NCBI GenBank assembly: GCA_019636015.1
Contig: JAHBYJ010000001.1
Span: 1,612,001 to 1,676,000, forward strand
DNA: 64,000 bases
Source of the DNA: Parvibaculaceae bacterium
GTDB taxonomy: Bacteria; Pseudomonadota; Alphaproteobacteria; Parvibaculales; Parvibaculaceae
Reading direction: 5' to 3'
Made by a program: the position numbers and the translations under genes. Numbering within the stretch: position 1 is the first letter of the stretch; every line of letters starts with the position of its first letter. This document shows positions 1 through 7,333 of this stretch, piece by piece. The notes under the pieces are model-generated. The model saw only the letters and a list, made by a program, of their open reading frames with translations. It was not told where the DNA came from and did not search any database.

Positions 1-1
1 A

Positions 2-184
2 CTTGGCAATGTATGGGATCGCGGCGGCTGGTCGCTTGCCATTGATGGCGAGCATGTCCTTTCCGGCGGCGCGAGCGGGCCGGGCGCATCCGCTGGTGCC
101 GTCGCGGCGAAGCGCGAAGGCGAGAGGCTCGTTCTCGAATGCAGCGCCGCCGCGCCGGCGAATTTCGTCATGAGTTTTCACTGA
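2..184 (+). CDS. C-terminal end of an unidentified protein (partial)
   Basis: An open frame enters from the left edge and stops with TGA at 182-184, giving about 60 residues and ending in NFVMSFH. The remnant is rich in Gly and Ala, and I do not recognise a family. It stops only 10 bases before the SCO-type gene, so the two are probably co-transcribed. The start and most of the protein lie outside the window. Confidence 0.5.
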   Translation, partial: LGNVWDRGGWSLAIDGEHVLSGGASGPGASAGAVAAKREGERLVLECSAAAPANFVMSFH

Positions 185-194
185 GGCGGCGACC

Positions 195-695
195 ATGCTC
201 GATGGCACTTTCTCGCTGACCGATCACGATGGAAATGCCGTCACGCAAGCGAGCTATCGCGGCCGCTTCATGCTGATCTATTTCGGTTTCACTCACTGCA
301 GGAAGGTTTGCCCGCGCTCGCTCGCCTGTATGACAGCGGCGCTGGATGCGTTGGGCGACGCTGCGGGGCGGATCGTGCCGCTCTACATCACCGTCGATCC
401 CGAACGCGACACGCCGGAGGTGATGAAGTCTTTCCTCGAAGAAAATTTTCCGCGCTTCACAGGGCTGACCGGAAGCCGCGAGGCAATTGACCGCGCGAAG
501 GCATCCTTCCGCGTCTTCACCCGCAAGGGGCCGGACCCGGAGGACGCGGAGGGCTATGCGGTGCCACATACAGCCTTCGCATACCTGCTCGGACCGGACG
601 GTACATATCTGACGCATTTCATGGACACCGCTGACCCCGCGAAAATGGCGGGTGGTCTCCGCGACATGCTGGCGAAATCCGCCGCTACGGCCTGA
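195..695 (+). CDS. SCO1/SenC-family thioredoxin-fold protein
   Basis: This 166-residue protein matches the SCO family, copper- and redox-active thioredoxin-fold proteins used to assemble the CuA centre of cytochrome oxidase. The metal motif THCRKVCP places the two cysteines at about residues 35 and 39. The conserved distal histidine is at about 125 in AVPHTAF. ITVDPERDTPE is the usual core strand-turn. The frame is closed by a stop just upstream (171-173), so the ATG at 195 is the first possible start. The protein therefore begins at the core fold without the signal anchor that most SCO proteins have. A purine-rich GAGGCGG precedes the start. Family assignment is firm; cellular location is uncertain. 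Confidence 0.85.
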   Translation: MLDGTFSLTDHDGNAVTQASYRGRFMLIYFGFTHCRKVCPRSLACMTAALDALGDAAGRIVPLYITVDPERDTPEVMKSFLEENFPRFTGLTGSREAIDRAKASFRVFTRKGPDPEDAEGYAVPHTAFAYLLGPDGTYLTHFMDTADPAKMAGGLRDMLAKSAATA

Positions 696-731
696 GACAG
701 AAACGACAACAAGACAGAACGGGAAACGGCA

Positions 732-1838
732 ATGCCGGACATGCAAGCGGCCGTCACGCGCGAGAAGGAGGGTCCCTTCACCATCGAGAAAGTGAAGCTG
801 GAGGACCCGCGCGACAACGAGGTGCTGGTGCGCATCAAGGGCGTCGGCATGTGCCACACCGATCTCGTGGTGCGCGACCAGTATTTTCCGACGCCGCTGC
901 CGGCGGTGCTCGGCCATGAGGGTGCGGGCGTGGTGGAGAAGGTCGGCGCCTCCGTCACCAAGGTCGCGCCCGGCGATCATGTCGTGCTGAGCTATGCAAG
1001 CTGCGGCATCTGCGCCAATTGCCAGCGCGGGCTTAACGGCTATTGCCCCGATCTCTATGGCCGGAATTTCAGCGGCGCGCGGCCGGACGGCTCATCGCCC
1101 TGCTGCAGCGAAAAAGGCGAACGCATCAGCAGCTACTTCTTCGCGCAATCCTCTTTCGGCGACTATGCGCTGGCGACCGAGCGCAATGTCGTGAAGATTG
1201 CAAAGGACGTACCCCTCGAAATCATGGGACCGCTCGGCTGCGGCATCCAGACGGGGGCAGGCGCGGTGATGAATGCGCTGAAGCCGGGTGCCGGATCGAG
1301 CATTGCGATTTTCGGCGCCGGTTCCGTCGGGCTTGCCGCGGTCATGGCGGCGAAGACGGTAGGCTGCACGACCATCGTTGCCGTCGACCTGAACGACCAG
1401 CGCCTTGCGCTTGCGCGCGACCTCGGTGCCACCCACGCGCTTCACGGCGATGCGGACACAGTCGGAGCAATCCAGGCGCTGACGGGTGGGGAGGGTGTAC
1501 AGTATTCGATCGAATGCACCGGTCTCCCGCAGGTCGTGCGCCAGGCGGTCGATTGCCTGAGGCTCACCGGCACATGCGGCATCGTCGGCGTTGCCCCTCT
1601 CGGTACCGAATTCAAGCTGGACATGAATGCCGTGCTCTTCGGCCGCACAGTGCGCGGCATCATCGAAGGCGACAGCATCCCGGATATCTTCATCCCCCGG
1701 CTCATCGAGCTCTGGCGGCAGGGCCGCTTCCCTTTCGACCGGCTGATCCGCTTCTATCCGCTCTCTGAAATCGAGGAAGCGGCGCATGCCTCGGAGCGCG
1801 GCGAGGTTCTCAAAGCCGTCCTCCTGCCGGGCCAATGA
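732..1838 (+). CDS. Zinc-dependent alcohol dehydrogenase (aryl-alcohol/class III-like MDR)
   Basis: This 368-residue medium-chain dehydrogenase/reductase oxidises alcohols with NAD(P). Catalytic zinc ligands appear as C41 (GMCHTD) and H62 (GHEGAG). The structural zinc lobe is CGICANC with a further Cys at about 105. The nucleotide-binding Rossmann motif GAGSVGLAAV lies near residue 195. The architecture is that of aryl- or benzyl-alcohol dehydrogenases rather than short-chain ethanol dehydrogenases, but the substrate cannot be read from sequence. It sits 36 bases after the SCO gene and about 95 bases before an acyl-CoA ligase, which suggests alcohol, then acid, then acyl-CoA processing. That pathway link is inference. 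Confidence 0.85.
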   Translation: MPDMQAAVTREKEGPFTIEKVKLEDPRDNEVLVRIKGVGMCHTDLVVRDQYFPTPLPAVLGHEGAGVVEKVGASVTKVAPGDHVVLSYASCGICANCQRGLNGYCPDLYGRNFSGARPDGSSPCCSEKGERISSYFFAQSSFGDYALATERNVVKIAKDVPLEIMGPLGCGIQTGAGAVMNALKPGAGSSIAIFGAGSVGLAAVMAAKTVGCTTIVAVDLNDQRLALARDLGATHALHGDADTVGAIQALTGGEGVQYSIECTGLPQVVRQAVDCLRLTGTCGIVGVAPLGTEFKLDMNAVLFGRTVRGIIEGDSIPDIFIPRLIELWRQGRFPFDRLIRFYPLSEIEEAAHASERGEVLKAVLLPGQ

Positions 1839-1933
1839 AGGAACAAGCCATGAGCGTCGACTGAGCGCACCTTTCTCCATTGAGCGCTAGCTGCACAACG
1901 CCGATAATGACGCAAGGGAAGAGGGAGGATGCG

Positions 1934-3616
1934 ATGAAGGAAGCCCATGTGCGCGGTGCCACGACACCGTCGCTTCGCGAGGAGACGATTGGCACGGCGC
2001 TGAAGGCGGCGGCGGAGAAGTGGCCGGAGACGGAGGCGCTCGTCTCCGTTCATCAGGGCATTCGCTGGACCTATACCGAGCTTAACGCAAAGGCCGATGC
2101 GCTTGCCGCTGGGCTTCTCGCACTGGGACTACGGCGCGGCGACAGGCTTGGCATCTGGTCGCCCAACAATGCCGAATGGACGCTGACGCAGTTCGCGACG
2201 GCGAAGATCGGCGTCATCCTCGTCAATATCAATCCGGCCTATCGCCTCTCCGAACTCGAATACACGCTGAACAAGGTGGGCGTGGCCGCGCTTGTGACGC
2301 CCGAGCGCTTCAAGACGTCCGAATATGTGGCGATGGTGGAGGAACTTGCCCCCGAGATTGCGCGCTCGTCCGGCACCATCTCTTCGGCGCGGTTGCCGCA
2401 TCTGAAACATGCAATCCAGATCGGTGGTACGCCGCGCAAGGGTTGGCGTGCGTTCGACGGCATTGCCGGGCTCGCAGGGGATGACGAGCGCCGCATGCTG
2501 GCGATGACGGAGCGCGACCTCGATGCCTATGACCCCATCAACATCCAGTTCACCAGCGGCACGACGGGCCTGCCGAAAGGCGCGACGCTGTCGCATCACA
2601 ATATCCTCAACAACGGCTTCTTCGTCGGCCGCAGCATCGGCCTCAAGCAGGGCGACCGGCTCTGCATTCCCGTGCCGCTCTATCATTGCTTCGGCATGGT
2701 GATGGGCAATCTGGGCTGCCTCACCCATGGCGCGACCATGGTCTATCCCGCCGAAGCTTTCGATCCGCTCGCCGTGCTGCAGGCAGTGGAGAAGGAGCGT
2801 TGCACCGGGCTTTACGGCGTGCCGACCATGTTCATCGCCGAGCTTTCGCACCCCGATTTCGCGAAGTTCGATCTCTCCTCGCTCCGCACCGGCTGCATGG
2901 CGGGCTCGCCTTGTCCGGTCGAAGTGATGAAGAAAGTGATCTCCGACATGCATATGACGGATGTCACCATCGCCTATGGGATGACCGAGACGAGCCCGGT
3001 GAGCTTTCAGACCGGCGAGGACGACCCGCTGGAGCGGCGCGTCTCGACCATCGGCCGGGTGCAGCCGCATCTCGAATGCAAGATCGTCGATCTCGACGGC
3101 AAGACCGTGCCGCCCGGCACGCCGGGCGAACTCTGCACGCGCGGCTATTCGGTGATGATCGGTTATTGGGACGATGCGGAGAAAACCGCCGAGGCAGTGG
3201 ACGCGGAAGGCTGGATGCATACCGGCGATCTCGCCACCATCGACGCCGAAGGCTATGGCAACATCGTGGGGCGCCTGAAGGACATGGTGATCCGCGGCGG
3301 CGAAAACGTCTATCCGCGCGAGATCGAGGAATATCTCTATCGCCACCCGAAGATCGAGGATGTGGCAGTGGTCGGCGTACCGGACCCGAAATTCGGCGAG
3401 GAAATCTGCGCCTGGGTGAAGCTGAAGCCCGGCGAGAGCGCCACCGAGGACGAGATCAAGGCCTTCTGCAAGGGCCAGATCGCGCATTACAAGGTGCCGC
3501 GCTATGTGCGCTTCGTCGCGGAATTCCCGATGACGGTGACGGGCAAGGTCCAGAAATTCCAGATTCGCGACGCGATGATCGAGGAACTGAAACTCGAAGT
3601 GGTGAAGACGGCATGA
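1934..3616 (+). CDS. Fatty-acyl-CoA synthetase (AMP-forming, FadD/ACSF2-like)
   Basis: This is an about 560-residue ANL-superfamily ligase that activates a carboxylic acid with ATP and CoA. The P-loop-like A3 motif is [15 protein letters not shown], the A5 motif is [10 protein letters not shown], the hinge region reads [16 protein letters not shown], and the catalytic lysine is in TVTGKVQKF near the C terminus. I chose the ATG at 1934 because GAGGGAGG stands at 1921-1928. The frame stays open back to a TTG at 1880, but that adds a poor leader. It resembles the medium-chain ACSF2-like branch. Upstream is an alcohol dehydrogenase. Chain-length preference is unknown. Confidence 0.9.
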   Translation: MKEAHVRGATTPSLREETIGTALKAAAEKWPETEALVSVHQGIRWTYTELNAKADALAAGLLALGLRRGDRLGIWSPNNAEWTLTQFATAKIGVILVNINPAYRLSELEYTLNKVGVAALVTPERFKTSEYVAMVEELAPEIARSSGTISSARLPHLKHAIQIGGTPRKGWRAFDGIAGLAGDDERRMLAMTERDLDAYDPINIQFTSGTTGLPKGATLSHHNILNNGFFVGRSIGLKQGDRLCIPVPLYHCFGMVMGNLGCLTHGATMVYPAEAFDPLAVLQAVEKERCTGLYGVPTMFIAELSHPDFAKFDLSSLRTGCMAGSPCPVEVMKKVISDMHMTDVTIAYGMTETSPVSFQTGEDDPLERRVSTIGRVQPHLECKIVDLDGKTVPPGTPGELCTRGYSVMIGYWDDAEKTAEAVDAEGWMHTGDLATIDAEGYGNIVGRLKDMVIRGGENVYPREIEEYLYRHPKIEDVAVVGVPDPKFGEEICAWVKLKPGESATEDEIKAFCKGQIAHYKVPRYVRFVAEFPMTVTGKVQKFQIRDAMIEELKLEVVKTA

Positions 3617-3660
3617 GGAGAGGTCCCGCACGATCGCGCCCCCGGGGCATCCGGGGATAG

Positions 3661-3754
3661 AACAGCGTAAACTAGGCTCCTTCAACACTCGCTAAAGCCC
3701 GGTAAGCTGTGGACTACACCGACAAATAAAGTCTCCGTCGCGCCCATGATGGAT
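3661..3754 (+). repeat. Left direct repeat: dead copy of the dusA 5' end
   Basis: This 94-bp stretch matches 16864-16956, which covers the promoter-proximal region and first codons of dusA, with about nine substitutions and one gap. The last 23 bp, ending in CCCATGATGGAT, are identical. The TTG start of dusA is TGG here, and after GGAT the sequence diverges completely. What remains is a 47-codon frame from the ATG at 3746 to a stop at 3889. It therefore looks like the orphaned 5' end of dusA left behind when an element inserted there. Confidence 0.75.
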
Positions 3755-3978
3755 GTGAGCGAGCGGCTTTCGGTCTCAATGACTTGGCGGGCTCCGTGTG
3801 CGCGGTATGTGCAGTTACGGAATGGCCGGTACCGTGCTGGTAGCGCACCCTGGCTGATCGGCCATGGTTGGACGAACAAGCATCCTTGAGGGAGCGCCTC
3901 TGCATTGACCCCGAGCGCCGTGCGCCGCATGTTGCGCGCGATGATTGTTGGCCAGCCTTCTCGTGACAGGGCATCGGA
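3755..3978. other. Spacer between dusA remnant and mobA
   Basis: I see no recognisable gene here. A 47-codon frame begins inside the dusA remnant and stops at 3889. A minus-strand frame also crosses the area. Neither resembles a known family. If the left repeat is an attachment site, this is where element-end sequence would be expected. Confidence 0.4.
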
Positions 3979-4581
3979 ATGAAAGTGGATGGCGTCGTGG
4001 TTGCCGGTGGCGGAGCCTCGCGGATGGGCGGGCTTGAAAAGCCGCTTGTGCATCTTCGCGGGCAGCCTCTTGTCGATCATGTGGTCGCCATTGCCCGTCC
4101 GCAGGTTGCCTCCCTTGCGCTCAATGCGAAACCGGAGGCCGCATCGCTTTACCGGGACACCTCGGCGCGTGACCTGCCGGTTCTCGTCGAAACTTTTGGC
4201 GGTGAGGCAGGCCCGCTTGGCGGTGTGCTAGCGGGCCTTGAATGGGCGGCGGCGAACGGAGCATCCTGGCTCGCAACTTTCCCGGCCGACACGCCTTTTC
4301 TGCCGCATGATCTTGTGGCGCGGCTTCTGGCCGCCGCAGCGGCGGAAATGCCTGCTGTCGCCGTTACGGGCGATCGCGTGCAGGCGCTCTGCGCCTTGTG
4401 GCCGGTGAGCGCGCGCACGCGTCTTGCAGAGGGCGTTGCCGCAGGCCGCTATCGCAGCCTCTGGTGGACCCTGGAAGAATTCGGAGCCTCGCATTGCCCT
4501 TTCGACGATGAGGCCGCCTTCTTCAATGTGAACACGAAAGAGGATCTGGCATCGGCCGGGCGCATGTTGGCGGCGCCATGA
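3979..4581 (+). CDS. mobA: Molybdenum cofactor guanylyltransferase
   Basis: MobA links GMP to molybdopterin to give the bis-MGD cofactor, required by the nitrate reductase encoded downstream at 13316. The 200-residue length is typical. The nucleotide-binding signature is VVAGGGASRMGGLEKPL at the N terminus, and the second conserved acidic motif TFPADTPFLP is near residue 98. Its stop overlaps the start of mobB by four bases, so the two are translationally coupled. Placement at the head of the nitrate block makes functional sense. Assignment is confident. Confidence 0.92.
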   Translation: MKVDGVVVAGGGASRMGGLEKPLVHLRGQPLVDHVVAIARPQVASLALNAKPEAASLYRDTSARDLPVLVETFGGEAGPLGGVLAGLEWAAANGASWLATFPADTPFLPHDLVARLLAAAAAEMPAVAVTGDRVQALCALWPVSARTRLAEGVAAGRYRSLWWTLEEFGASHCPFDDEAAFFNVNTKEDLASAGRMLAAP

Positions 4582-5078
4582 ATGTTATCGGCATCGCCGG
4601 CTGGAAGAACAGCGGCAAGACGACGCTTGTCGAAGCGCTCGTCTCGATTTTCAGCGCCCGCGGTCTCGCCGTCTCGACCGTCAAGCATGCGCATCATGAT
4701 TTCGATATCGACCGCCCCGGCAAGGACAGTCACAGGCACAGGAGCGCCGGTGCGCGAGAAGTGATCGTCGCATCGCGCGAGCGTTGGGCCCTGATGCATG
4801 AACTGCGCGGCGAAGCGGAGCCATCGCTGGATGAACTGCTGGCGCACCTCGCGCCCGCCGATCTCGTCATCGTCGAGGGCTTCAGGCACGGCCTTCACCC
4901 AAGGCTTGAAATCCGCCGCCAGGGCGCGGAAGGTCCGCCCCTCGAAGGGGATGGCAACGGCGTGATCGCTCTCGTCACCGATATGGCGGAGCCTGCCTCC
5001 GCGCTTCCCATCCTCCCGCTTCAGAGGCCGGAAGAGGTCGCGCGCTTCATTGCGGGATATTTCGGGCTCCCCTTCTAG
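4578..5078 (+). CDS. mobB: Molybdopterin-guanine dinucleotide biosynthesis GTPase MobB
   Basis: MobB is a small P-loop GTP-binding adaptor that supports MobA in molybdenum cofactor maturation. The P-loop is GWKNSGKTT at residues 8-16, followed by the family-typical VSTVKHAHHDFDIDRPGKD segment with its histidines. At 166 residues it is normal for the family. Its ATG overlaps the mobA stop. nasT follows about 100 bases later. Confidence 0.92.
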   Translation: MNVIGIAGWKNSGKTTLVEALVSIFSARGLAVSTVKHAHHDFDIDRPGKDSHRHRSAGAREVIVASRERWALMHELRGEAEPSLDELLAHLAPADLVIVEGFRHGLHPRLEIRRQGAEGPPLEGDGNGVIALVTDMAEPASALPILPLQRPEEVARFIAGYFGLPF

Positions 5079-5175
5079 GTGTTTTCCGGGTGGAACGGAA
5101 CTTGCTGTCTCCCTGCAAGGCAGCGCCGGTTTCCGCTGTCTCATCGCGTGGCATTTCGGGACGAATAGTGCGGCA

Positions 5176-5769
5176 GTGAACAGCGCAAGGCCCCTCAGGA
5201 TTCTCATCATCGACAGCAACGACGACCGCGCCGCGGTGGTCGAGGCGGGGCTTGCCGGTTATGGCGACGCGCAGATTCTGCGCATGGGTCTGCTCACCGA
5301 CCTGGCGCGCAAGATCGAGGAAATCCAGCCGGACGTGATCTTCGTCGATGTGGATTCGCCGGACCGCGACACGCTGGAAAACATGCGCAGCGTCTCCGCC
5401 CTCATGCCGCGCCCCATTGTGATGTTCGTTGAGGAAAGCGAGGAATCTCTCGCGGAGGAGGCCCTGCGCGCCGGCGTCAGCGCCTATATCGTCGACGGGC
5501 TCAGCGCGAAGCGCGTGAAGCCGATCCTCGATGTCGCCATCCTGCGCTTCAAGGTCTTCCAGAAGATGCGCGAGGAACTCGACAAGGCGAAGTCGGATCT
5601 CGCCGGCAGAAAGGTCGTGGAGCGTGCCAAGGGCCTGCTCATGGAGCAGCGCAAGCTTTCGGAGGAAGAGGCCTACAAGCTGCTGCGCAACACCGCGATG
5701 AAGGAGGGCAAGTCGATTCTCGACATCGCCGACAGCCTCATATCGATCTCCCGTTTGCTCAAGGGCTAG
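5176..5769 (+). CDS. nasT: NasT-type ANTAR antitermination regulator
   Basis: This protein of about 197 residues has a response-regulator-like N-terminal domain (LRILIIDSNDD, with an aspartate in VIFVDVDSPD) and a C-terminal ANTAR RNA-binding domain (KVVERAKGLLMEQRKLSEEEAYK). NasT proteins bind paired hexaloop hairpins in the nas leader and prevent termination when nitrate or nitrite is present. Just such hairpins lie directly downstream at 5928-5993. I chose GTG 5176 because the domain begins there; the frame is open back to 5050, but that start lies inside mobB. Its usual inhibitor NasS is not visible in the window. The lone substrate-binding protein here carries a Tat signal and looks like NrtA instead. 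Confidence 0.88.
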   Translation: MNSARPLRILIIDSNDDRAAVVEAGLAGYGDAQILRMGLLTDLARKIEEIQPDVIFVDVDSPDRDTLENMRSVSALMPRPIVMFVEESEESLAEEALRAGVSAYIVDGLSAKRVKPILDVAILRFKVFQKMREELDKAKSDLAGRKVVERAKGLLMEQRKLSEEEAYKLLRNTAMKEGKSILDIADSLISISRLLKG

Positions 5770-5802
5770 GCAAAGCCTGTTCGCTTCTTGGTCATCCGGT
5801 TG

Positions 5803-5829
5803 AAATTTTGTGCATTGCAAACAAAATTT
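5803..5829. promoter_or_regulatory. Perfect 9-bp inverted repeat upstream of the nas operon
   Basis: AAATTTTGT at 5803-5811 is mirrored exactly by ACAAAATTT at 5821-5829 with a 9-base spacer. The element is AT-rich in a GC-rich genome and lies in the promoter region between nasT and the ANTAR leader. A dimeric transcription factor operator is the simplest reading. I could not recognise a clean sigma-54 or NtrC site. Confidence 0.5.
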
Positions 5830-5927
5830 ATCCTTTAAAATCAATTCACTATTGCGCATCTCCCGCGATTGCATAATCCTCAATGTCAGGCGGGCGCGCG
5901 GCATGAGCCGCGAGCCGCCACCGCACC

Positions 5928-5993
5928 GGGCCAATGGCGGCCCATGGCGGGCATACCGGGTCAATGACGGCCCGCCTCGGACAATGGCGTCTG
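5928..5993 (+). promoter_or_regulatory. Tandem ANTAR-target hairpins in the nas leader
   Basis: Three consecutive stems each present a six-base loop with A at position 1 and G at position 4, the ANTAR recognition rule. Hairpin 1 is 5928-5943 (GGGCC, loop AATGGC, GGCCC). Hairpin 2 is 5957-5974 (CGGGTC, loop AATGAC, GGCCCG, one G-U pair). Hairpin 3 is 5978-5993 (CGGAC, loop AATGGC, GTCTG, one G-U pair). The right arm of hairpin 3 is also the left arm of the terminator at 5986, so the two cannot form together. This is the expected NasT antitermination switch. Confidence 0.8.
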
Positions 5994-6032
5994 TTTCGAC
6001 GAGCGATCGTCGGCAGGCGCCTTTTTTGTTTT
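5986..6032 (+). terminator. Leader terminator (attenuator) of the nas operon
   Basis: GGCGTCTG at 5986-5993 pairs over eight positions (one G-U) with CAGGCGCC at 6014-6021. An inner perfect hairpin lies between them (CGACGA 5997-6002, TCGTCG 6007-6012). TTTTTTGTTTT follows at 6022-6032. It ends transcription about 40 bases before the porin start unless hairpin 3 is held by NasT. Confidence 0.8.
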
Positions 6033-6070
6033 CGCGCGGCGGGGCTGCGCAACCAAGGGGTGGCACGCGA

Positions 6071-7297
6071 ATGAACTCGAAGCGAATGAGATATCTGATC
6101 CCTGCTGTGACGCTCGGCATGTTGTTGCCCGGCGCCGTGCTTGCCGAAGACGATTTCGGCGAGGCGCTGCTTGGCGGCAAGCCGATCGTCGATCTGCGGC
6201 TGCGCTACGAGCATGTCGATCAGGAGGGATTTGCGAACGACGCGAATGCCTGGACGGGCCGCGTGCGGCTCGGCTACGAAACCGGCATCTTCCACGGTTT
6301 CTCCGCGCTCGCCGACTTCGATTTCGTCGGACATGTGGGGCCGGAAGACTACAACGATACGATCAATGGCCGCACCGCCTATCCGGTCGTGCCGGATGCG
6401 GACGCGGCGGAGCTGAACAGGCTCCAGATCGTCTATTCGGGTCTGCCCGGCACCACCGTCACGCTCGGCCGGCAGCGCATCGTGCTCGGCAATGCGCGCT
6501 TCGTCGGCAATGTCGGCTGGCGCCAGAATGAACAGACATTCGATGCCCTGCGCGTGGTCAACAACAGCATCGAAGGTCTCACGCTCGGCTATGCCTATGT
6601 CAATCGCGTGAACCGTGTCTTCAGCGAGCGCAGCCCCGCCGGGCGCTTCCGCGGCGACAATCACCTGCTCAACGCGGATTACACCGGCTTCGCAAATCTC
6701 GCACTCGGCGCCTATGCCTATCTGCTCGATCTCAATGAAGCGCAGGCTCTCTCCACCGCAACCTATGGGCTCCGCGCCGCTGCGCCCCTCGAACTCTCGG
6801 ACAGCGCGAAGCTGACGCTCACCGGCGAATATGCCCGTCAGTCGGACCGCGCCGGCAACCCTCTCTCGTTCGATCTCGACTATTACCTTGCCGAAGCCTC
6901 GCTCGCGCTCGCGCCCTTCGGCTTCACGGCGGGCTACGAAGTTCTGGAAGGCGACGGCACCACGGGCTTCTCCACGCCGCTTGCGACGCTTCATGCCTTC
7001 AACGGCTGGGCCGATACCTTTCTCACGACGCCGGCAAACGGCCTTGAAGACATCTATCTCGGTGCCTCCTGGACCGTTCCCGGTATCCCTGCCATCGAGA
7101 AGCTCGTGCTCGGCGTCACCTGGCACGACTTCTCCGCCGAACGCGGCGGTGCGGATTTCGGCGATGAACTCGACCTCGTGGCGAATGTCGTCGTCACCAA
7201 GAACGTCTCCGTCAATCTCAAATATGCGAGCTACGACGGCGATGGCGGCTTTACGAGTCGCGACAAGGCCTGGATCTCGCTCACCTACACCTACTGA
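6071..7297 (+). CDS. Outer-membrane porin, alginate-export-like
   Basis: This protein of about 408 residues has a clear signal peptide (basic MNSKRMR, hydrophobic stretch, cleavage after AVLA). The rest is alternating beta-strand sequence typical of the alginate-export/porin family, for example LRLRYEHVDQEGF and VTLGRQRIVLGN, and it ends in an aromatic residue (LTYTY). The ATG at 6071 follows AAGGGGTGG. It is the first gene after the attenuator, so it probably passes nitrate or nitrite across the outer membrane for NrtABC. That substrate is inferred from position only. Confidence 0.75.
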   Translation: MNSKRMRYLIPAVTLGMLLPGAVLAEDDFGEALLGGKPIVDLRLRYEHVDQEGFANDANAWTGRVRLGYETGIFHGFSALADFDFVGHVGPEDYNDTINGRTAYPVVPDADAAELNRLQIVYSGLPGTTVTLGRQRIVLGNARFVGNVGWRQNEQTFDALRVVNNSIEGLTLGYAYVNRVNRVFSERSPAGRFRGDNHLLNADYTGFANLALGAYAYLLDLNEAQALSTATYGLRAAAPLELSDSAKLTLTGEYARQSDRAGNPLSFDLDYYLAEASLALAPFGFTAGYEVLEGDGTTGFSTPLATLHAFNGWADTFLTTPANGLEDIYLGASWTVPGIPAIEKLVLGVTWHDFSAERGGADFGDELDLVANVVVTKNVSVNLKYASYDGDGGFTSRDKAWISLTYTY

Positions 7298-7333
7298 AAC
7301 CCCGTTCGGCGGATATTCCGCAAGGAGCAAGCC

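Noticed and set aside
5780..5830. Possible sigma-54 promoter before the nas leader
   Set aside because: GG and GC elements with the required spacing are not found; the closest match (TGGTCA then TTGAA) lacks the GC of the -12 box.
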